The notes: generated by a model not told the origin, from the sequence alone. A DNA stretch of 64,000 bases from Rhizobiales bacterium GAS188 (GCA_900104855.1 FNSS01000001.1:1240001-1304000), one strand, 5' to 3'. Positions 7,594 through 17,957 are shown, counted from the first letter of the stretch. Translations and numbers: made by a program.

Positions 7594-10500
7594 ATGGATC
7601 AGCCGGCAACGCCAAAAGATGCCCTGAGCCGAGCGACGCAATCTGGCCCGGACGAGATGCGCGCGACGCTCAAGCATTTGTTCGAGCGCGCCAATACCGA
7701 GCAGGCAGCCGGCCGCCTTGAAGACGCCGAAGCCATTTGCCGCGAGCTCATCGCGCTCGACGAGAGCCATTTCGGCGCCTGGCATCTCATCGGCATCGTG
7801 GCGCTGCGCTCCGGCGACCCGCAAGCCGCGGTGGCGCATATCGAGCGGGCAGCCGCGCTCGCGCCCAACCGGCCCGATTGTCGCCATAGCCTCGGCTTTG
7901 CGCTGCTTGCCATGGGCCGGCATGCGGAGGCGGAGGCCGCATTCCGGCAGGCCGTGGCGCTCGACCCGGAATTCTTCGAGGCCCATTATCAGCTCGGCAA
8001 TCTGCTGCGCGAGGCCAAGCGCTTCGCCGAGGCCGAGGCGAGCTACCGAAGGGTGCTGGTGCTGCGCCCCGGCCATCGCCTGGCGCATAATAGTCTCGGT
8101 GCCGCGCTCGGCGAGCTGCGGCGGTTCGACGAGGCGGCGGAGCAATTTCGCGAGGCAACCGAGCTCGAGCCCCGCTACGCCGAGGCGCATGCCAATCTGG
8201 GGCACGCGCTGCGCGCCACCGGCCGCCCCGAGGAGGCCGAAGCCGCCTGCCGGCAGGCGATCGCGCTGGTGCCGCGCCTCGCCGTCGCCCATCTCAATCT
8301 CGGCCTTGCGCTCCAGGATGTCGGCCGGCTCGACGAGGCGCTCGCCTCTTTCCGCGAAGCGGAAGCGCTCGGTGCCGGCCAGACCAGAGCCATGGCCGTG
8401 GCGTGCGAAGGCATGCTGCAGCTGCTGCGCGGCCGGTTCGCCGGAGCTTGGGAGAAATACGAGGCGCGCTGGCATATCGGCGACCTGCCGCCGCGCGACT
8501 TTACTCAGCCGCAATGGCGCGGCGAGCCGCTCGCCGGCAAGACCGTCTTGCTGCACGCCGAGCAGGGTCTCGGCGACAGCATCCAATTCCTGCGCTACGC
8601 GCCATTGGTCGCGGCGCGCGGCGGCAAGGTGATGCTCGAGATCCAGAAGCCGCTCGTGCCGCTTGCGACCCGCATCTCGGGCATCGAGGCCGTGACGCGC
8701 GGCGAGGCCCTGCCCGCCTTCGACCTGCATTGCCCGCTGCTGTCGCTGCCGCTCGGTTTCGGCACCACGCTCGAGAACATTCCGGCCGAAGCGCCCTATC
8801 TGTCGCCGCCGCCCGACCGGCTTGCCCATTGGCGCACGCGCATCGGCGCCGGCGCCGGGTTCAAGGTCGGCATCGCCTGGGCGGGGAGCGCGGTGCATCG
8901 CAACGACCGCAACCGCTCGATACCGCTCGAGCGGCTGGCCCCGCTCTTCGGGCTCTCGGGCGTCGCCTTCTTCTCGCTGCAAACGGGGCCGCGCACGGCG
9001 GAGCTCGCCGCGATCGAACCGGCGGCGATCACCGATCTTTCGGCCGAGCTGACCGATTTCGGCGAGACAGCCGCGGCCATTGCCAATCTCGACCTCGTCA
9101 TTGCGGCCGACACCGCGGTCGCGCATCTTGGCGGCGCGCTGGGCAGGTCGATCTGGACGATGCTGCCCTTCTCGCCCGACTGGCGCTGGCTCCTCGGGCG
9201 CTCGGACAGCCCCTGGTACCGCACGATGCGGCTGTTCCGCCAGGGCCGCCCGGGCGATTGGGACGGGGTCGCCGGCGCGGTGCGCCAAGCTCTCGCGGAT
9301 CGCCTCGCCGGAGCGTCGCCGGCGCCCGACGCCGCCCGACGCGCCGAATATGTCGCGCTGGTCCGCGCAGCGAACGAGCACCACCTCGCCAAACGCCATG
9401 TCGAATGCGAGACGGGCCTGCGTCGTGCGCTCGAAATCGATCCGATCAACGGCAGTGCCTGGCACGTGCTCGCCCTCACCCGCCATGAGCTCGACGACAA
9501 GGTCGAAGCGATCGAGCTGATGCATAAGGCGATCGGGTTCGAGCCGTCATCCGCCAATTATCACCGCGATCTCGGCATCATGCTGCACGGCGCCTGGCGC
9601 TTCGAGGAGGCGCTCGAAGCTTCGAGCCGCGCGCATTCGCTCAACCCCGACCATGCGGCAACGCATAACGGCCTCGGTGCGACACTCGCCGAACTCGGCC
9701 GGCCGGCCGAGGCGATCGCCGCCTATCGCCGCGCGCTCGAGCTCCATCCGACCTATTACGAGGCCTGGACCAATCTCGGGCACTCGCAGCAGGCGCTGCT
9801 GGCGCTCGATGACGCCGCTGACAGCTATCGCCGCGCGCTCGGCATTCGCCATGATTATGCGCAAGCCCAGGTCAGCGCTGCCATGCTGGCGCTGCTGCGC
9901 GGCGATTACGCCAACGGCTTCACCCAGTTCGAATGGCGCTGGCGGCTGAAGATCATGACGCCGCGCGATTTCAATGAGCCCGCCTGGCAGGGCGAGAACC
10001 TCGACGGCAAGACGATCCTGCTGCATGCCGAGCAGGGCTTGGGCGACACGCTGCAATGCCTGCGCTTCGTGCCTGAGGTCGCGGCGCGCGGCGGCCGGCT
10101 GGTGCTGGAGCTGCCGCCCACGCTGGCGCGCCTCACGACCAGCCTCGCGGGTGGGGGCGAGATCGTGACCCAGGGCCGCGCCCTGCCGAAATTCGACGTG
10201 CACTGCGCCTTCATGAGCCTGCCGCGGGTGCTCGGCGTGACCCTCGACAACCTCAGCGACCGCCCGGTGCCTTATCTGCACGCAGATCCGGCCGCCGTCG
10301 AACGCTGGGCGCGGCGGCTCGCCGGCACCGGCTTCGGGCTCAAGGTGGGGCTCGCCTTCGCCGGCAACCCCAAGCACGCAGCCGACCGGCGGCGCTCGCT
10401 TCCCGTCGAGCGTCTTGCCGACCTTCTGGCGATCGAAGGCGCGCGCTTCTATTCGCTCCAGGTTGGTGAGCGGTCCCAGGATCTCGCCTTGCTGCCACCC

Positions 10501-13500
10501 GGGCGGGTGATCGACCTCGCGCCTGAGCTGACCGATTTCGCCGAGACCGCCGCCGCGCTTGCCAATCTCGATCTCGTCGTCACGGTCGACACCTCGCTCG
10601 CGCATCTCGCAGGCGCCCTCGGCCGGCCATGCTGGGTCATGCTGGCATTCTCGCCGGACTGGCGCTGGCAGACCGAACGCAGCGACACGCCATGGTATCC
10701 GGCGCTGCGCCTGTTCCGGCAGGAAAGCCCCGGCGCCTGGGACGGCGTCTTGCGGCGCATCGGCGAGGAATTGTCGGCGCAGGCGGCAGCCAGCCGGCCG
10801 ACCGGTCCTCCGCTCGATGTCGGCGCGCTGCTCTCGGAGGCGATCGCCGAGCGCGAGGCGAAGCGCGGCGCCGAGGCCGAACGGCTCGCCCGCCGCATCC
10901 TGGCTTCGGAACCCGCGCACCGCCCGGCCCTCAACCTGCTCGGCGTCCTGCGTGAGGAGGCCGGCGACCACAAGGAGGCGGCCGACCTGTTCGCGCGCCT
11001 CGCGGAACTCACGCCCGACGATGCCGAGGCCCACTACAATCTCGGCACCGTGCTCGCCGCCTTGGATCGTGTCGAGGAGGCGATCGAACGCTATCGGCAG
11101 GCCATCGCTCTCGCGCCCGATCATGTCGGGGCGCATAACAATCTCGGCAGCGCGCTGAGCGCGCGCGGTCGCCTCGATGAAGCCGAGGCGGCCTGCCGCC
11201 AGGCCCTGGCGCTCGACCCGAGCTCGCCGGCCGCGCATGTCAATCTCGGCGCTGTGCTCGCCAATCGGGATCGTCTCGAAGAGGCCGCGCAGAGCTTTCT
11301 CCGCGCCACCGAGCTCAGGCCCGGTTTTGCCGAAGCGCATTTGAATTTGGGCCTGACCCTTCACAACCAGGGGCGCTTCGAGGAGGCGCTGGCGCAATAT
11401 CGGCGGGCGAGCGGCATCCGCCACGACTATGCCGACGCCCATCTCGCCGAAGCCTTCCTTCTGCTCACGCTGGGACGCAACTTTGCCGAGGCCCTCGCCA
11501 AGCTCGAATGGCGCTGGCGCCTCGCCGGCAAGAAGCTGCGCGGTTTTCAGCAGCCTCCCTGGCGCGGCGAGGCGCTCGACGGGAAGACCATCCTGCTGCA
11601 TGCCGAGCAGGGCTTCGGCGACAGCCTGATGCTGCTGCGCTATGCGCCCATGGTGACGGCGCGCGGGGGGCGCGTGGTGGTCGAGGTGCCGAAGAGCCTG
11701 GCGCGCCTCGCCGCACGCCTGGCCAGGGGGCCATACACGATCATCACCGAGGGCGCGGCGCTCCCAGCCTTCGACCTGCACTGCCCTCTCATGAGCCTGC
11801 CCCTGGCGCTCGGAACGAGGCTCGACACGATTCCGGCCGCCATCCCCTATCTTGGCGCTGAACCCGAGGCCGCGACGCGATGGCAACAGCGTCTCGCCGG
11901 GGCGCCCGGCCTCAAGGTGGGCATCGTCTGGGCCGGCAGTCCGGCGCACCGGAACGACCGCCTGCGCTCCATCGGGCTCGACCAGGTCGCGGCGCTGTTC
12001 GATCTGCTGGGGGTGCGCTGGTTTTCGCTGCAGGCGGGCGAGCGCGCAAAGGATCTCACGACATTCGATCTGGCGACACCCGATCTGGCGAGGCACGCTC
12101 GGGTCACCGATCTCTCGCCCGGTCTCGCCGATTTCGCCGAGACCGCAGCCGCGGTCGCCGGCCTCGATCTCTTGATCACGGTCGACACCGCCGCGGCGCA
12201 TCTCGCCGGAGCCCTCGGCCGGCCTGTATGGATTCTCCTGCCCTTCAATCCCGATTGGCGCTGGCTGCTCGGCCGCGACGACAGCCCCTGGTATCCGACG
12301 GCGCGGTTGTTTCGCCAGCAGGCGCCGGGAGACTGGAGTGGGGTGCTCGCGGTGGTTCGCCAGGCGTTGCGCGAGCGGATCGAGGCCAGCGTCGTCGATG
12401 CCGCGCCGGCTCGGCCGGTCGAGCCGGTACTGGGCCGGCGCTATGCCGCGGCCGTCGAGCTACTCAATGAGGGGCGCGAGGCCGAGGCCGAGACGGCGCT
12501 CCAGGCGATTCTCCGCGAGGATCCGCACCACGCGCCTGCGCAACGGCGCCTGGCCTGGATCTGCCATAAGCGCGGCGACAATGCCGAGGCCGCAAGGCTG
12601 CTCGAGGGTTCGCTGGAGCGCGAGCCGCAAAATCCCGAGGCGCATTACAATCTCGGCATCGTTCTCGCCGGGCTCGGCCGCAACGCCGAGGCGGAGGCGA
12701 GCTACCGCCGCGGCCTCACGCTCAAGCCCAATGCGGTCGACGGCCACAACAATCTCGGCGTCCTGCTCGAGGCGACCGGCCGCTACGAGGAGGCCGAGGC
12801 GAGCTACCGCCACGCCATTTCGCTCTCTCCGGCGCTGCCGCATCTGCACAACAATCTCGGCGTGCTGCTCAAGGAGCAGGGCAGGATCGCCGACTCGCTC
12901 GCCGCGCATCGGCGTGCCGTCGCGCTCGACCCGCATCTGCCGGCCGGGCGCAGCAACCTGCTTTACACCCTCAACTACGACGAGACGGTATCGCAAGAAG
13001 CGCTGCATGCGGAGCACGAGGCCTGGGGCAGGAGCGAGGGCGGGCGTTTTCCGACCAGCGGCGCGCGTTTCGCCAATTCACCCGACCCGGCGCGGCGGCT
13101 GCGGGTCGGCTACGTCTCGGGCGACTTCCGCAATCATTCGGTGGCGTATTTCTGCGGCCCGCTCATCGAAGCGCATGGCGGCGTCGAAGTCTTCCTCTAC
13201 GCGAATGACGCCGGCGCCGATGCCATGACGGAGCGGCTCAAGGCGCATGCCGACCATTTCGTGCCGATCCATCATCTCTCGGACGAGCTCGCGGCCGCGC
13301 GCATTCGCGAGGACGCCATCGATATTCTGGTCGACCTCAGCGGCCATACGGCCCGCAACCGCATGATGCTGTTTGCGCGCAAGCCGGCGCCGCTGCAGGT
13401 CACCTGGCTCGGCTATCCCAATACAACCGGATTGCCCGCGATCGACTATCGCCTGACGGATGCGATCGCCGATCCGCCGGGCGATAGCGACCGGCTGCAC

Positions 13501-15846
13501 AGCGAACGCCTGATACGCATCGAGCGCGGCTTCCTGTGCTACCGGGCGCCCGCGAACGCCGACGAGGTGGCGCCGCTGCCGGCACCTGGCGCCGGGCACG
13601 TGACTTTCGGCTCGTTCAACAATTTCGCCAAGCTGTCGCCCGCGACCGTCACGCTATGGGCAAGGCTGCTGCACGAGGTGCCGGGCTCGCGCCTCCTGCT
13701 CAAGGCGCCGCAATTCAAGGATCGCGGGACGCGCGTGCGCGCCGCCGCCATTTTCACGGCCGCGGGCATTGCGGCGGAACGCCTGGAGCTGGTGCCACCG
13801 CTGTCGACGACGGAAGAGCATCTCGCCCTCTATGCCCGTATCGATATCGGGCTCGATCCTCTCCTCTATAACGGCACCACCACGACCTGCGAGGCGCTGT
13901 GGATGGGCGTGCCGGTCGTGACGATGCGCGGCGACCGCCATGCCGCAAGGGTGGGCGCCAGCATCCTGACCGCAATCGGGCTCAAGCCCTTGATCGCCAC
14001 GACGCCCGACGATTATGTCGCGATCGTTGCGGGACTGGCGCGCGACCTCAACCTGCTGGCGGCCTTGCGCGCCGGCCTGCGCGATCGCATGCGCACCTCG
14101 CCGCTCTGCGACGCCGACGGTTTTGCCTGTGAGGTCGAGGCCGCGTTTCGCACCCTATGGCGCGACTGGTGCGCGGCGCAGCACGCGCCTGCGCCAGGTC
14201 CATCGAGCGACAAGGTGCGCGCCGTCGGCTTGATGGTCCCCGAAGCCGCCGAGGCCATGGCGCGGCGCCTCTTCGACGCGAACTCGCTCGAGGAAGCCGA
14301 GCAGGTGCTCCAACGCCTGCTCGAGCGCGAACCGGGCCGGGCCATGGCCTGGTTCCTGCTCGGCCGGGTGCGCCATGCGCGCGGCGACCGCGACGCCGCC
14401 GTCGACTTCCTGCGCAGGGCGCTCAGCCTCGATACCAAGCATGTCGCGGCGCATAACGATCTCGGCATTTTCCTGCAGGCGCAGGGGCGGCTCGAAGAGG
14501 CCGAAGCGAGCTACCGGCGGGCGATCGATCTCAACGGCCGGTTCGCCGAAGCGATGAGCAATCTCGGCGCGGTTCTCGCCGAGCGCGGCCGCACCGAGGA
14601 AGCGACCGTCTGGTATCACCATGCCATCACGGCCGATGAGGTGTTTGCGCCGGCCCACAATAATCTGGGCGCCGCGCTCGCCAGGCTCGACCGGGCCGAG
14701 GAGGCGGCTACCCTGCACCGCCGCGCCATTGCGCTGAAGCCGGATTTCGCCGACGCGCATTACAATCTCGGCGTCGCGCTCCAGGATCAGGGTCGAATCG
14801 AGGAGGCCCTCGCGAGCTACGAACAGGCGATCGGGCTCAAGCCCGACATGGTCGATGCCCGCTGGAACCGCGCCTTCGTGCTGCTGACCCTCGGGCGCTA
14901 CGCCGATGGCTGGCGCGAGCATGAGTGGCGCTGGCGGCGCAAGGTGCAGCCGCCGCGCTCCTACCCGCAGCCGCTCTGGCGCGGCGAGCCGCTCGCCGGC
15001 CGCACCGTCATGCTCCACGCCGAGCAAGGCTGGGGCGACACTCTGCAATTCATGCGCTACGTGCCGCTGGTCGCGGCGCGAGGCGGCCGGGTGGTGCTGC
15101 AAGTGCCGGCTCCGTTGTTCCGGCTCGCCGCGGCGGCGCTTGCCGGCCAAGCGCAGGTGATGTCCGATAGTGACGTGCCGCCATCCTTCGACCTGCACAG
15201 CCCGCTGCTGTCGCTGCCGTTGGCGTTCTCAACGACGCTCGAGACCATCCCGGCAGCGACCCCCTATGTCGCGGCCGATCCTTCCATCGCGGCGCGGTGG
15301 CGCGAACGCCTTGGGCAAACCGCCAAGCTCAAGGTCGGTCTCGTCTGGGCCGGGAATCCCCGGCACAAGAATGATCGCAACCGCTCGATCGGGCTCGAGC
15401 GCCTGGCTCCCCTGTTCGGCGTCGCCGGGGTCCAGTGGTATTCGCTTCAGGTCGGCGAACGCGCGGCCGAGCTTTCACGCCTTCCTGTCGGCAAGATCAC
15501 GGATCTGTCCGGAGACCTCAGCGATTTCGCCGAGACCGCGGGCGCGATCGCCAATCTCGATTTGGTGATTGCAGTCGACACCGCGATCGCGCATCTCGCC
15601 GGCGCGCTGGCGCGGCCGATATGGACGTTGCTGCCGTTCTCGCCCGATTGGCGATGGCTGCTGCAGCGTGAGGACAGCCCCTGGTACCCGAGCATGCGTC
15701 TGTTCCGGCAGCCGGCGCGGCGGGATTGGGATGCCGTCATCGCCCGTTTGGCCGATGCGCTCGGCGACCTGCTCGCGGCTCGGCGGCAGGCCCCGGCCTC
15801 GCCCGGCCTACCGGGGTCGGAACAGACTGCGCAGAATATCTTTTGA
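7594..15846 (+). CDS. Giant modular TPR-glycosyltransferase (four GT9-like domains and one GT41 domain)
   Basis: About 2,750 residues with no signal peptide or transmembrane segment. Five modules follow one another, each a TPR array plus a catalytic domain. GT9-like domains are marked by HAEQG(L/F/W)GD(S/T) near residues 321, 811, 1336 and 2475 and by (S/N)PDWRW...D(S/T)PWY near 527, 1020, 1553 and 2683. Module four instead has an O-GlcNAc-transferase (GT41) domain at about 1832-2192. It keeps the catalytic His of GDFRNHSVAYF, the Lys of FNNFAKLSP, and the UDP-site block YNGTTTTCEALWMG. The frame is open back to 7354, but the upstream part overlaps a repeat; ATG 7594 or 7657 is more likely, and neither has a strong ribosome site. 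Each domain may add one sugar to a shared acceptor; that is inference. Confidence 0.9.
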   Translation: MDQPATPKDALSRATQSGPDEMRATLKHLFERANTEQAAGRLEDAEAICRELIALDESHFGAWHLIGIVALRSGDPQAAVAHIERAAALAPNRPDCRHSLGFALLAMGRHAEAEAAFRQAVALDPEFFEAHYQLGNLLREAKRFAEAEASYRRVLVLRPGHRLAHNSLGAALGELRRFDEAAEQFREATELEPRYAEAHANLGHALRATGRPEEAEAACRQAIALVPRLAVAHLNLGLALQDVGRLDEALASFREAEALGAGQTRAMAVACEGMLQLLRGRFAGAWEKYEARWHIGDLPPRDFTQPQWRGEPLAGKTVLLHAEQGLGDSIQFLRYAPLVAARGGKVMLEIQKPLVPLATRISGIEAVTRGEALPAFDLHCPLLSLPLGFGTTLENIPAEAPYLSPPPDRLAHWRTRIGAGAGFKVGIAWAGSAVHRNDRNRSIPLERLAPLFGLSGVAFFSLQTGPRTAELAAIEPAAITDLSAELTDFGETAAAIANLDLVIAADTAVAHLGGALGRSIWTMLPFSPDWRWLLGRSDSPWYRTMRLFRQGRPGDWDGVAGAVRQALADRLAGASPAPDAARRAEYVALVRAANEHHLAKRHVECETGLRRALEIDPINGSAWHVLALTRHELDDKVEAIELMHKAIGFEPSSANYHRDLGIMLHGAWRFEEALEASSRAHSLNPDHAATHNGLGATLAELGRPAEAIAAYRRALELHPTYYEAWTNLGHSQQALLALDDAADSYRRALGIRHDYAQAQVSAAMLALLRGDYANGFTQFEWRWRLKIMTPRDFNEPAWQGENLDGKTILLHAEQGLGDTLQCLRFVPEVAARGGRLVLELPPTLARLTTSLAGGGEIVTQGRALPKFDVHCAFMSLPRVLGVTLDNLSDRPVPYLHADPAAVERWARRLAGTGFGLKVGLAFAGNPKHAADRRRSLPVERLADLLAIEGARFYSLQVGERSQDLALLPPGRVIDLAPELTDFAETAAALANLDLVVTVDTSLAHLAGALGRPCWVMLAFSPDWRWQTERSDTPWYPALRLFRQESPGAWDGVLRRIGEELSAQAAASRPTGPPLDVGALLSEAIAEREAKRGAEAERLARRILASEPAHRPALNLLGVLREEAGDHKEAADLFARLAELTPDDAEAHYNLGTVLAALDRVEEAIERYRQAIALAPDHVGAHNNLGSALSARGRLDEAEAACRQALALDPSSPAAHVNLGAVLANRDRLEEAAQSFLRATELRPGFAEAHLNLGLTLHNQGRFEEALAQYRRASGIRHDYADAHLAEAFLLLTLGRNFAEALAKLEWRWRLAGKKLRGFQQPPWRGEALDGKTILLHAEQGFGDSLMLLRYAPMVTARGGRVVVEVPKSLARLAARLARGPYTIITEGAALPAFDLHCPLMSLPLALGTRLDTIPAAIPYLGAEPEAATRWQQRLAGAPGLKVGIVWAGSPAHRNDRLRSIGLDQVAALFDLLGVRWFSLQAGERAKDLTTFDLATPDLARHARVTDLSPGLADFAETAAAVAGLDLLITVDTAAAHLAGALGRPVWILLPFNPDWRWLLGRDDSPWYPTARLFRQQAPGDWSGVLAVVRQALRERIEASVVDAAPARPVEPVLGRRYAAAVELLNEGREAEAETALQAILREDPHHAPAQRRLAWICHKRGDNAEAARLLEGSLEREPQNPEAHYNLGIVLAGLGRNAEAEASYRRGLTLKPNAVDGHNNLGVLLEATGRYEEAEASYRHAISLSPALPHLHNNLGVLLKEQGRIADSLAAHRRAVALDPHLPAGRSNLLYTLNYDETVSQEALHAEHEAWGRSEGGRFPTSGARFANSPDPARRLRVGYVSGDFRNHSVAYFCGPLIEAHGGVEVFLYANDAGADAMTERLKAHADHFVPIHHLSDELAAARIREDAIDILVDLSGHTARNRMMLFARKPAPLQVTWLGYPNTTGLPAIDYRLTDAIADPPGDSDRLHSERLIRIERGFLCYRAPANADEVAPLPAPGAGHVTFGSFNNFAKLSPATVTLWARLLHEVPGSRLLLKAPQFKDRGTRVRAAAIFTAAGIAAERLELVPPLSTTEEHLALYARIDIGLDPLLYNGTTTTCEALWMGVPVVTMRGDRHAARVGASILTAIGLKPLIATTPDDYVAIVAGLARDLNLLAALRAGLRDRMRTSPLCDADGFACEVEAAFRTLWRDWCAAQHAPAPGPSSDKVRAVGLMVPEAAEAMARRLFDANSLEEAEQVLQRLLEREPGRAMAWFLLGRVRHARGDRDAAVDFLRRALSLDTKHVAAHNDLGIFLQAQGRLEEAEASYRRAIDLNGRFAEAMSNLGAVLAERGRTEEATVWYHHAITADEVFAPAHNNLGAALARLDRAEEAATLHRRAIALKPDFADAHYNLGVALQDQGRIEEALASYEQAIGLKPDMVDARWNRAFVLLTLGRYADGWREHEWRWRRKVQPPRSYPQPLWRGEPLAGRTVMLHAEQGWGDTLQFMRYVPLVAARGGRVVLQVPAPLFRLAAAALAGQAQVMSDSDVPPSFDLHSPLLSLPLAFSTTLETIPAATPYVAADPSIAARWRERLGQTAKLKVGLVWAGNPRHKNDRNRSIGLERLAPLFGVAGVQWYSLQVGERAAELSRLPVGKITDLSGDLSDFAETAGAIANLDLVIAVDTAIAHLAGALARPIWTLLPFSPDWRWLLQREDSPWYPSMRLFRQPARRDWDAVIARLADALGDLLAARRQAPASPGLPGSEQTAQNIF

Positions 15847-15973
15847 CCCCCACCTCACCTCCCCTTTTCGGGGGCAGGAAACGGGAAACGCTCGCGAAAA
15901 CCCTGCGGACGTGACGTGCGCTCGTCTTCACGCGCCATCCTCACCCTGAAAGGGGAGGAATGAGGTGGGGGTC
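15845..15973. repeat. Inverted repeat between convergent genes
   Basis: Arms of about 25 bases (15845-15869, beginning GACCCCCACCTCACC, and 15948-15973) are near-perfect inverted copies separated by about 78 bases. It lies just past the stop of the giant gene and before the end of the minus-strand DUF2189 gene. It may act as a bidirectional terminator or be a degenerate mobile palindrome. Confidence 0.65.
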
Positions 15974-16034
15974 TGACGTCTGCGGCAGAGATGGTTGAAT
16001 TGTGCGATCGTTTCAGCTGCGGGGAAAGGTGAGG

Positions 16035-16850
16035 CTAAGCCGCCGCGGCGCGGCGTTCGTCGCGGGCGCCGTCGTCCACGACCTTGCGGTACAGATGCCA
16101 GGTCGCATGTCCGAGGATCGGCACGACGACCGCGAGGCCGATGAACAACGGCACCGAGCCGATCACCAAAAGGGCGGCGACAATCAATCCCCACAGCGCC
16201 ATCATGACCGGGTTGGCGAGCACCGCTCTCAGGGAGGTGTGGATGGCCAAGGCTGCGCCGACATCGCGATCGAGGAGCAAGGGGAAGGAAATGACGCTGA
16301 TGCTCAGCACCAGGATGGCAAAGACGAGGCCGACGCCATTGCCCAGGATGATCAGGGCCCAGCCGCGCGAGGTGGTCAGCACCTCGTTCATGAAGAGCGA
16401 GTAGGAGGCCGGCTCGTCCTGCCCAAGCAGCCTTTCATAGAGCACTTGAGCCGTCGTCAGCCAACAGAGGAAGATGATCATCAGCAGGAGGCCCAGAGCC
16501 AGGAGCGACGGCATTGCGGACGAGCGCAGTACGTCGAAAGCATGTCGCCATGACGTGTCCATCCCCCTTTCCAGCCGGCGGCTGATTTCGTACAAGCCGA
16601 TGGCCGCAAAGGGACCGAGCAGAGCGAAGCCCGAGGCAAGCGGGTAGAGAAGGTAAAAGGCATTGCTGGCGGCGAGGGCCACGCCGACAATGGGATAGAT
16701 GAGGCAGAGGAAGATGAGGTGCGACGGCATCGTCAGGAAGTCGTCGAGGCCCCTGGCCAACGAGTCCTTGATGTCGGCTAGGTCGATCTTGCGTATACCG
16801 GGCTGAGCCCAGCTTCCGGTGGCCCCGGCGATTACGTGCCAATTCCCCAT
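16035..16850 (-). CDS. DUF2189 family integral membrane protein
   Basis: 271 residues starting MGNWHVIAGATG; this ATG is preceded by AGGAGG and agrees with family length, whereas the frame extends 31 codons further without support. A soluble N-terminus containing RKIDLADIKDSLARGLDDF is followed by about six hydrophobic segments, including a paired set near residues 65-115 and another near 180-255. The tail ends in an Arg/Ala-rich cytoplasmic stretch. DUF2189 proteins are common in alphaproteobacteria and their role is unknown. Confidence 0.88.
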   Translation of the reverse strand: MGNWHVIAGATGSWAQPGIRKIDLADIKDSLARGLDDFLTMPSHLIFLCLIYPIVGVALAASNAFYLLYPLASGFALLGPFAAIGLYEISRRLERGMDTSWRHAFDVLRSSAMPSLLALGLLLMIIFLCWLTTAQVLYERLLGQDEPASYSLFMNEVLTTSRGWALIILGNGVGLVFAILVLSISVISFPLLLDRDVGAALAIHTSLRAVLANPVMMALWGLIVAALLVIGSVPLFIGLAVVVPILGHATWHLYRKVVDDGARDERRAAAA

Positions 16851-17027
16851 ATCCGTCCTCCTGAACCGCGTTGGATACGGCCGCGATCGACGGTGATGCA
16901 GCGCAAGTGACTGGTCACGCGAAACCGCAGCCTGCACCTTCACAACATAGTCCGCAGGAGAGGGTTTGTCGCCGCCGCAAAGGACACGTCGTCGCGATCG
17001 TTTCAGCGGGCGTCCGTGAGCGCAGTG

Positions 17028-17957
17028 TCAGGCCAGGATGTCGTCAAGCACGCCTTCGATCGGCGTCGGATGTATCCCGAGCAGATCGAGACCGGGCATT
17101 CCAGGCGAGACAACGGTGTCGCGCTCCATGAGCTCGACCTGATTGCGAGTCAGCGGGGGCACCGGCAGGAACTCGGCAAAGGCGGCGAGGGCGCGCCAAA
17201 GTGGGAATGGCATCGGCAGCAAAACTGGCCGCCTGCCGATATGCCTGGCGATCAGTTTCAGGAGATCCTGATAGCTATAAATATCGGGGCCACCCAATTC
17301 GAGAACGGGAGATTGCGTGTCCCCTCTCAAACAGCGCGTGACCGCGCCGGCGACATCCTCGACATAGACCGGCTGCATCCTTGTCAGACCTCTCCCGAAC
17401 AGCGGGAATATCGGCAGTCGCTTCAAAAGCTTGGCGAGCGGCGTCACGAACGAGTCGCGAGGCCCGAACATGACGGCCGGGCGGATCACGATTGCCGACG
17501 GGAAGGCAGCTCTCACGGCCCGTTCGCCTTCGCCGCGACTGCGAATATAGGGCGATTGCGCATTGGGATCCGCCCCGATCCCGGAAAGATGGACCAGCCG
17601 GTCGATGCCCGCCGACCGGGCGAGCGACGCAACCCTTCCGGCTGCCTGGACGTGCAGAGCGGCGAAGGTATCGGCGCCGCGCTCCACATAGAGGCTCACG
17701 GCATTCACGACAGCGTCAACGTCGGCTATGGCCGCGATGATCGACGCCTCGTCACGCACATCCGCGTGAACGGATTCGAGGTCCGTGACCGCGCCGGCAA
17801 TCGGCTCTGGAGCCCGGTTCGGGAGTCGCGACGCAATGCGCACGGAGAACCCGTCGTCCAGCAGATGGCGAACGATCCGCTGTCCGAGAAATCCCGTGCC
17901 GCCGAATACTGCGATGCGGCCTCGGCGCCCTCGATCTCGCCTAGCTGGTGCCTTCAT
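17028..17957 (-). CDS. NAD(P)-binding SDR, complex I NDUFA9-like
   Basis: 309 residues. The Rossmann motif GGTGFLGQRI is near the N-terminus, with NAVSLYVERG and VHLSGIGADP forming the later strands of an atypical SDR that lacks the usual YxxxK. PAVMFGPRDSF, PVYVEDVAGAV and LELGGPDIYSY match the bacterial NDUFA9-like group. Such proteins may act in quinone or lipid metabolism or as complex I accessories. The 5' end overlaps the dodecin gene by 17 bp, so the two are likely cotranscribed. A start five codons further upstream (17972) is also possible. Confidence 0.85.
   Translation of the reverse strand: MKAPARRDRGRRGRIAVFGGTGFLGQRIVRHLLDDGFSVRIASRLPNRAPEPIAGAVTDLESVHADVRDEASIIAAIADVDAVVNAVSLYVERGADTFAALHVQAAGRVASLARSAGIDRLVHLSGIGADPNAQSPYIRSRGEGERAVRAAFPSAIVIRPAVMFGPRDSFVTPLAKLLKRLPIFPLFGRGLTRMQPVYVEDVAGAVTRCLRGDTQSPVLELGGPDIYSYQDLLKLIARHIGRRPVLLPMPFPLWRALAAFAEFLPVPPLTRNQVELMERDTVVSPGMPGLDLLGIHPTPIEGVLDDILA

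Noticed and set aside
7219-12201. Very long minus-strand frames (about 770 and 880 codons) inside the giant transferase gene
   Set aside because: They mirror the codon phase of the plus-strand gene, read as Arg/Glu/Gly-rich low-complexity protein, and match no family, whereas the plus strand has many clear motifs.
7594-15846. Repeated DNA blocks considered as an assembly duplication
   Set aside because: The modules share motifs but have diverged clearly in sequence, and one has a different catalytic domain, so they are old duplications and not artefacts visible here.
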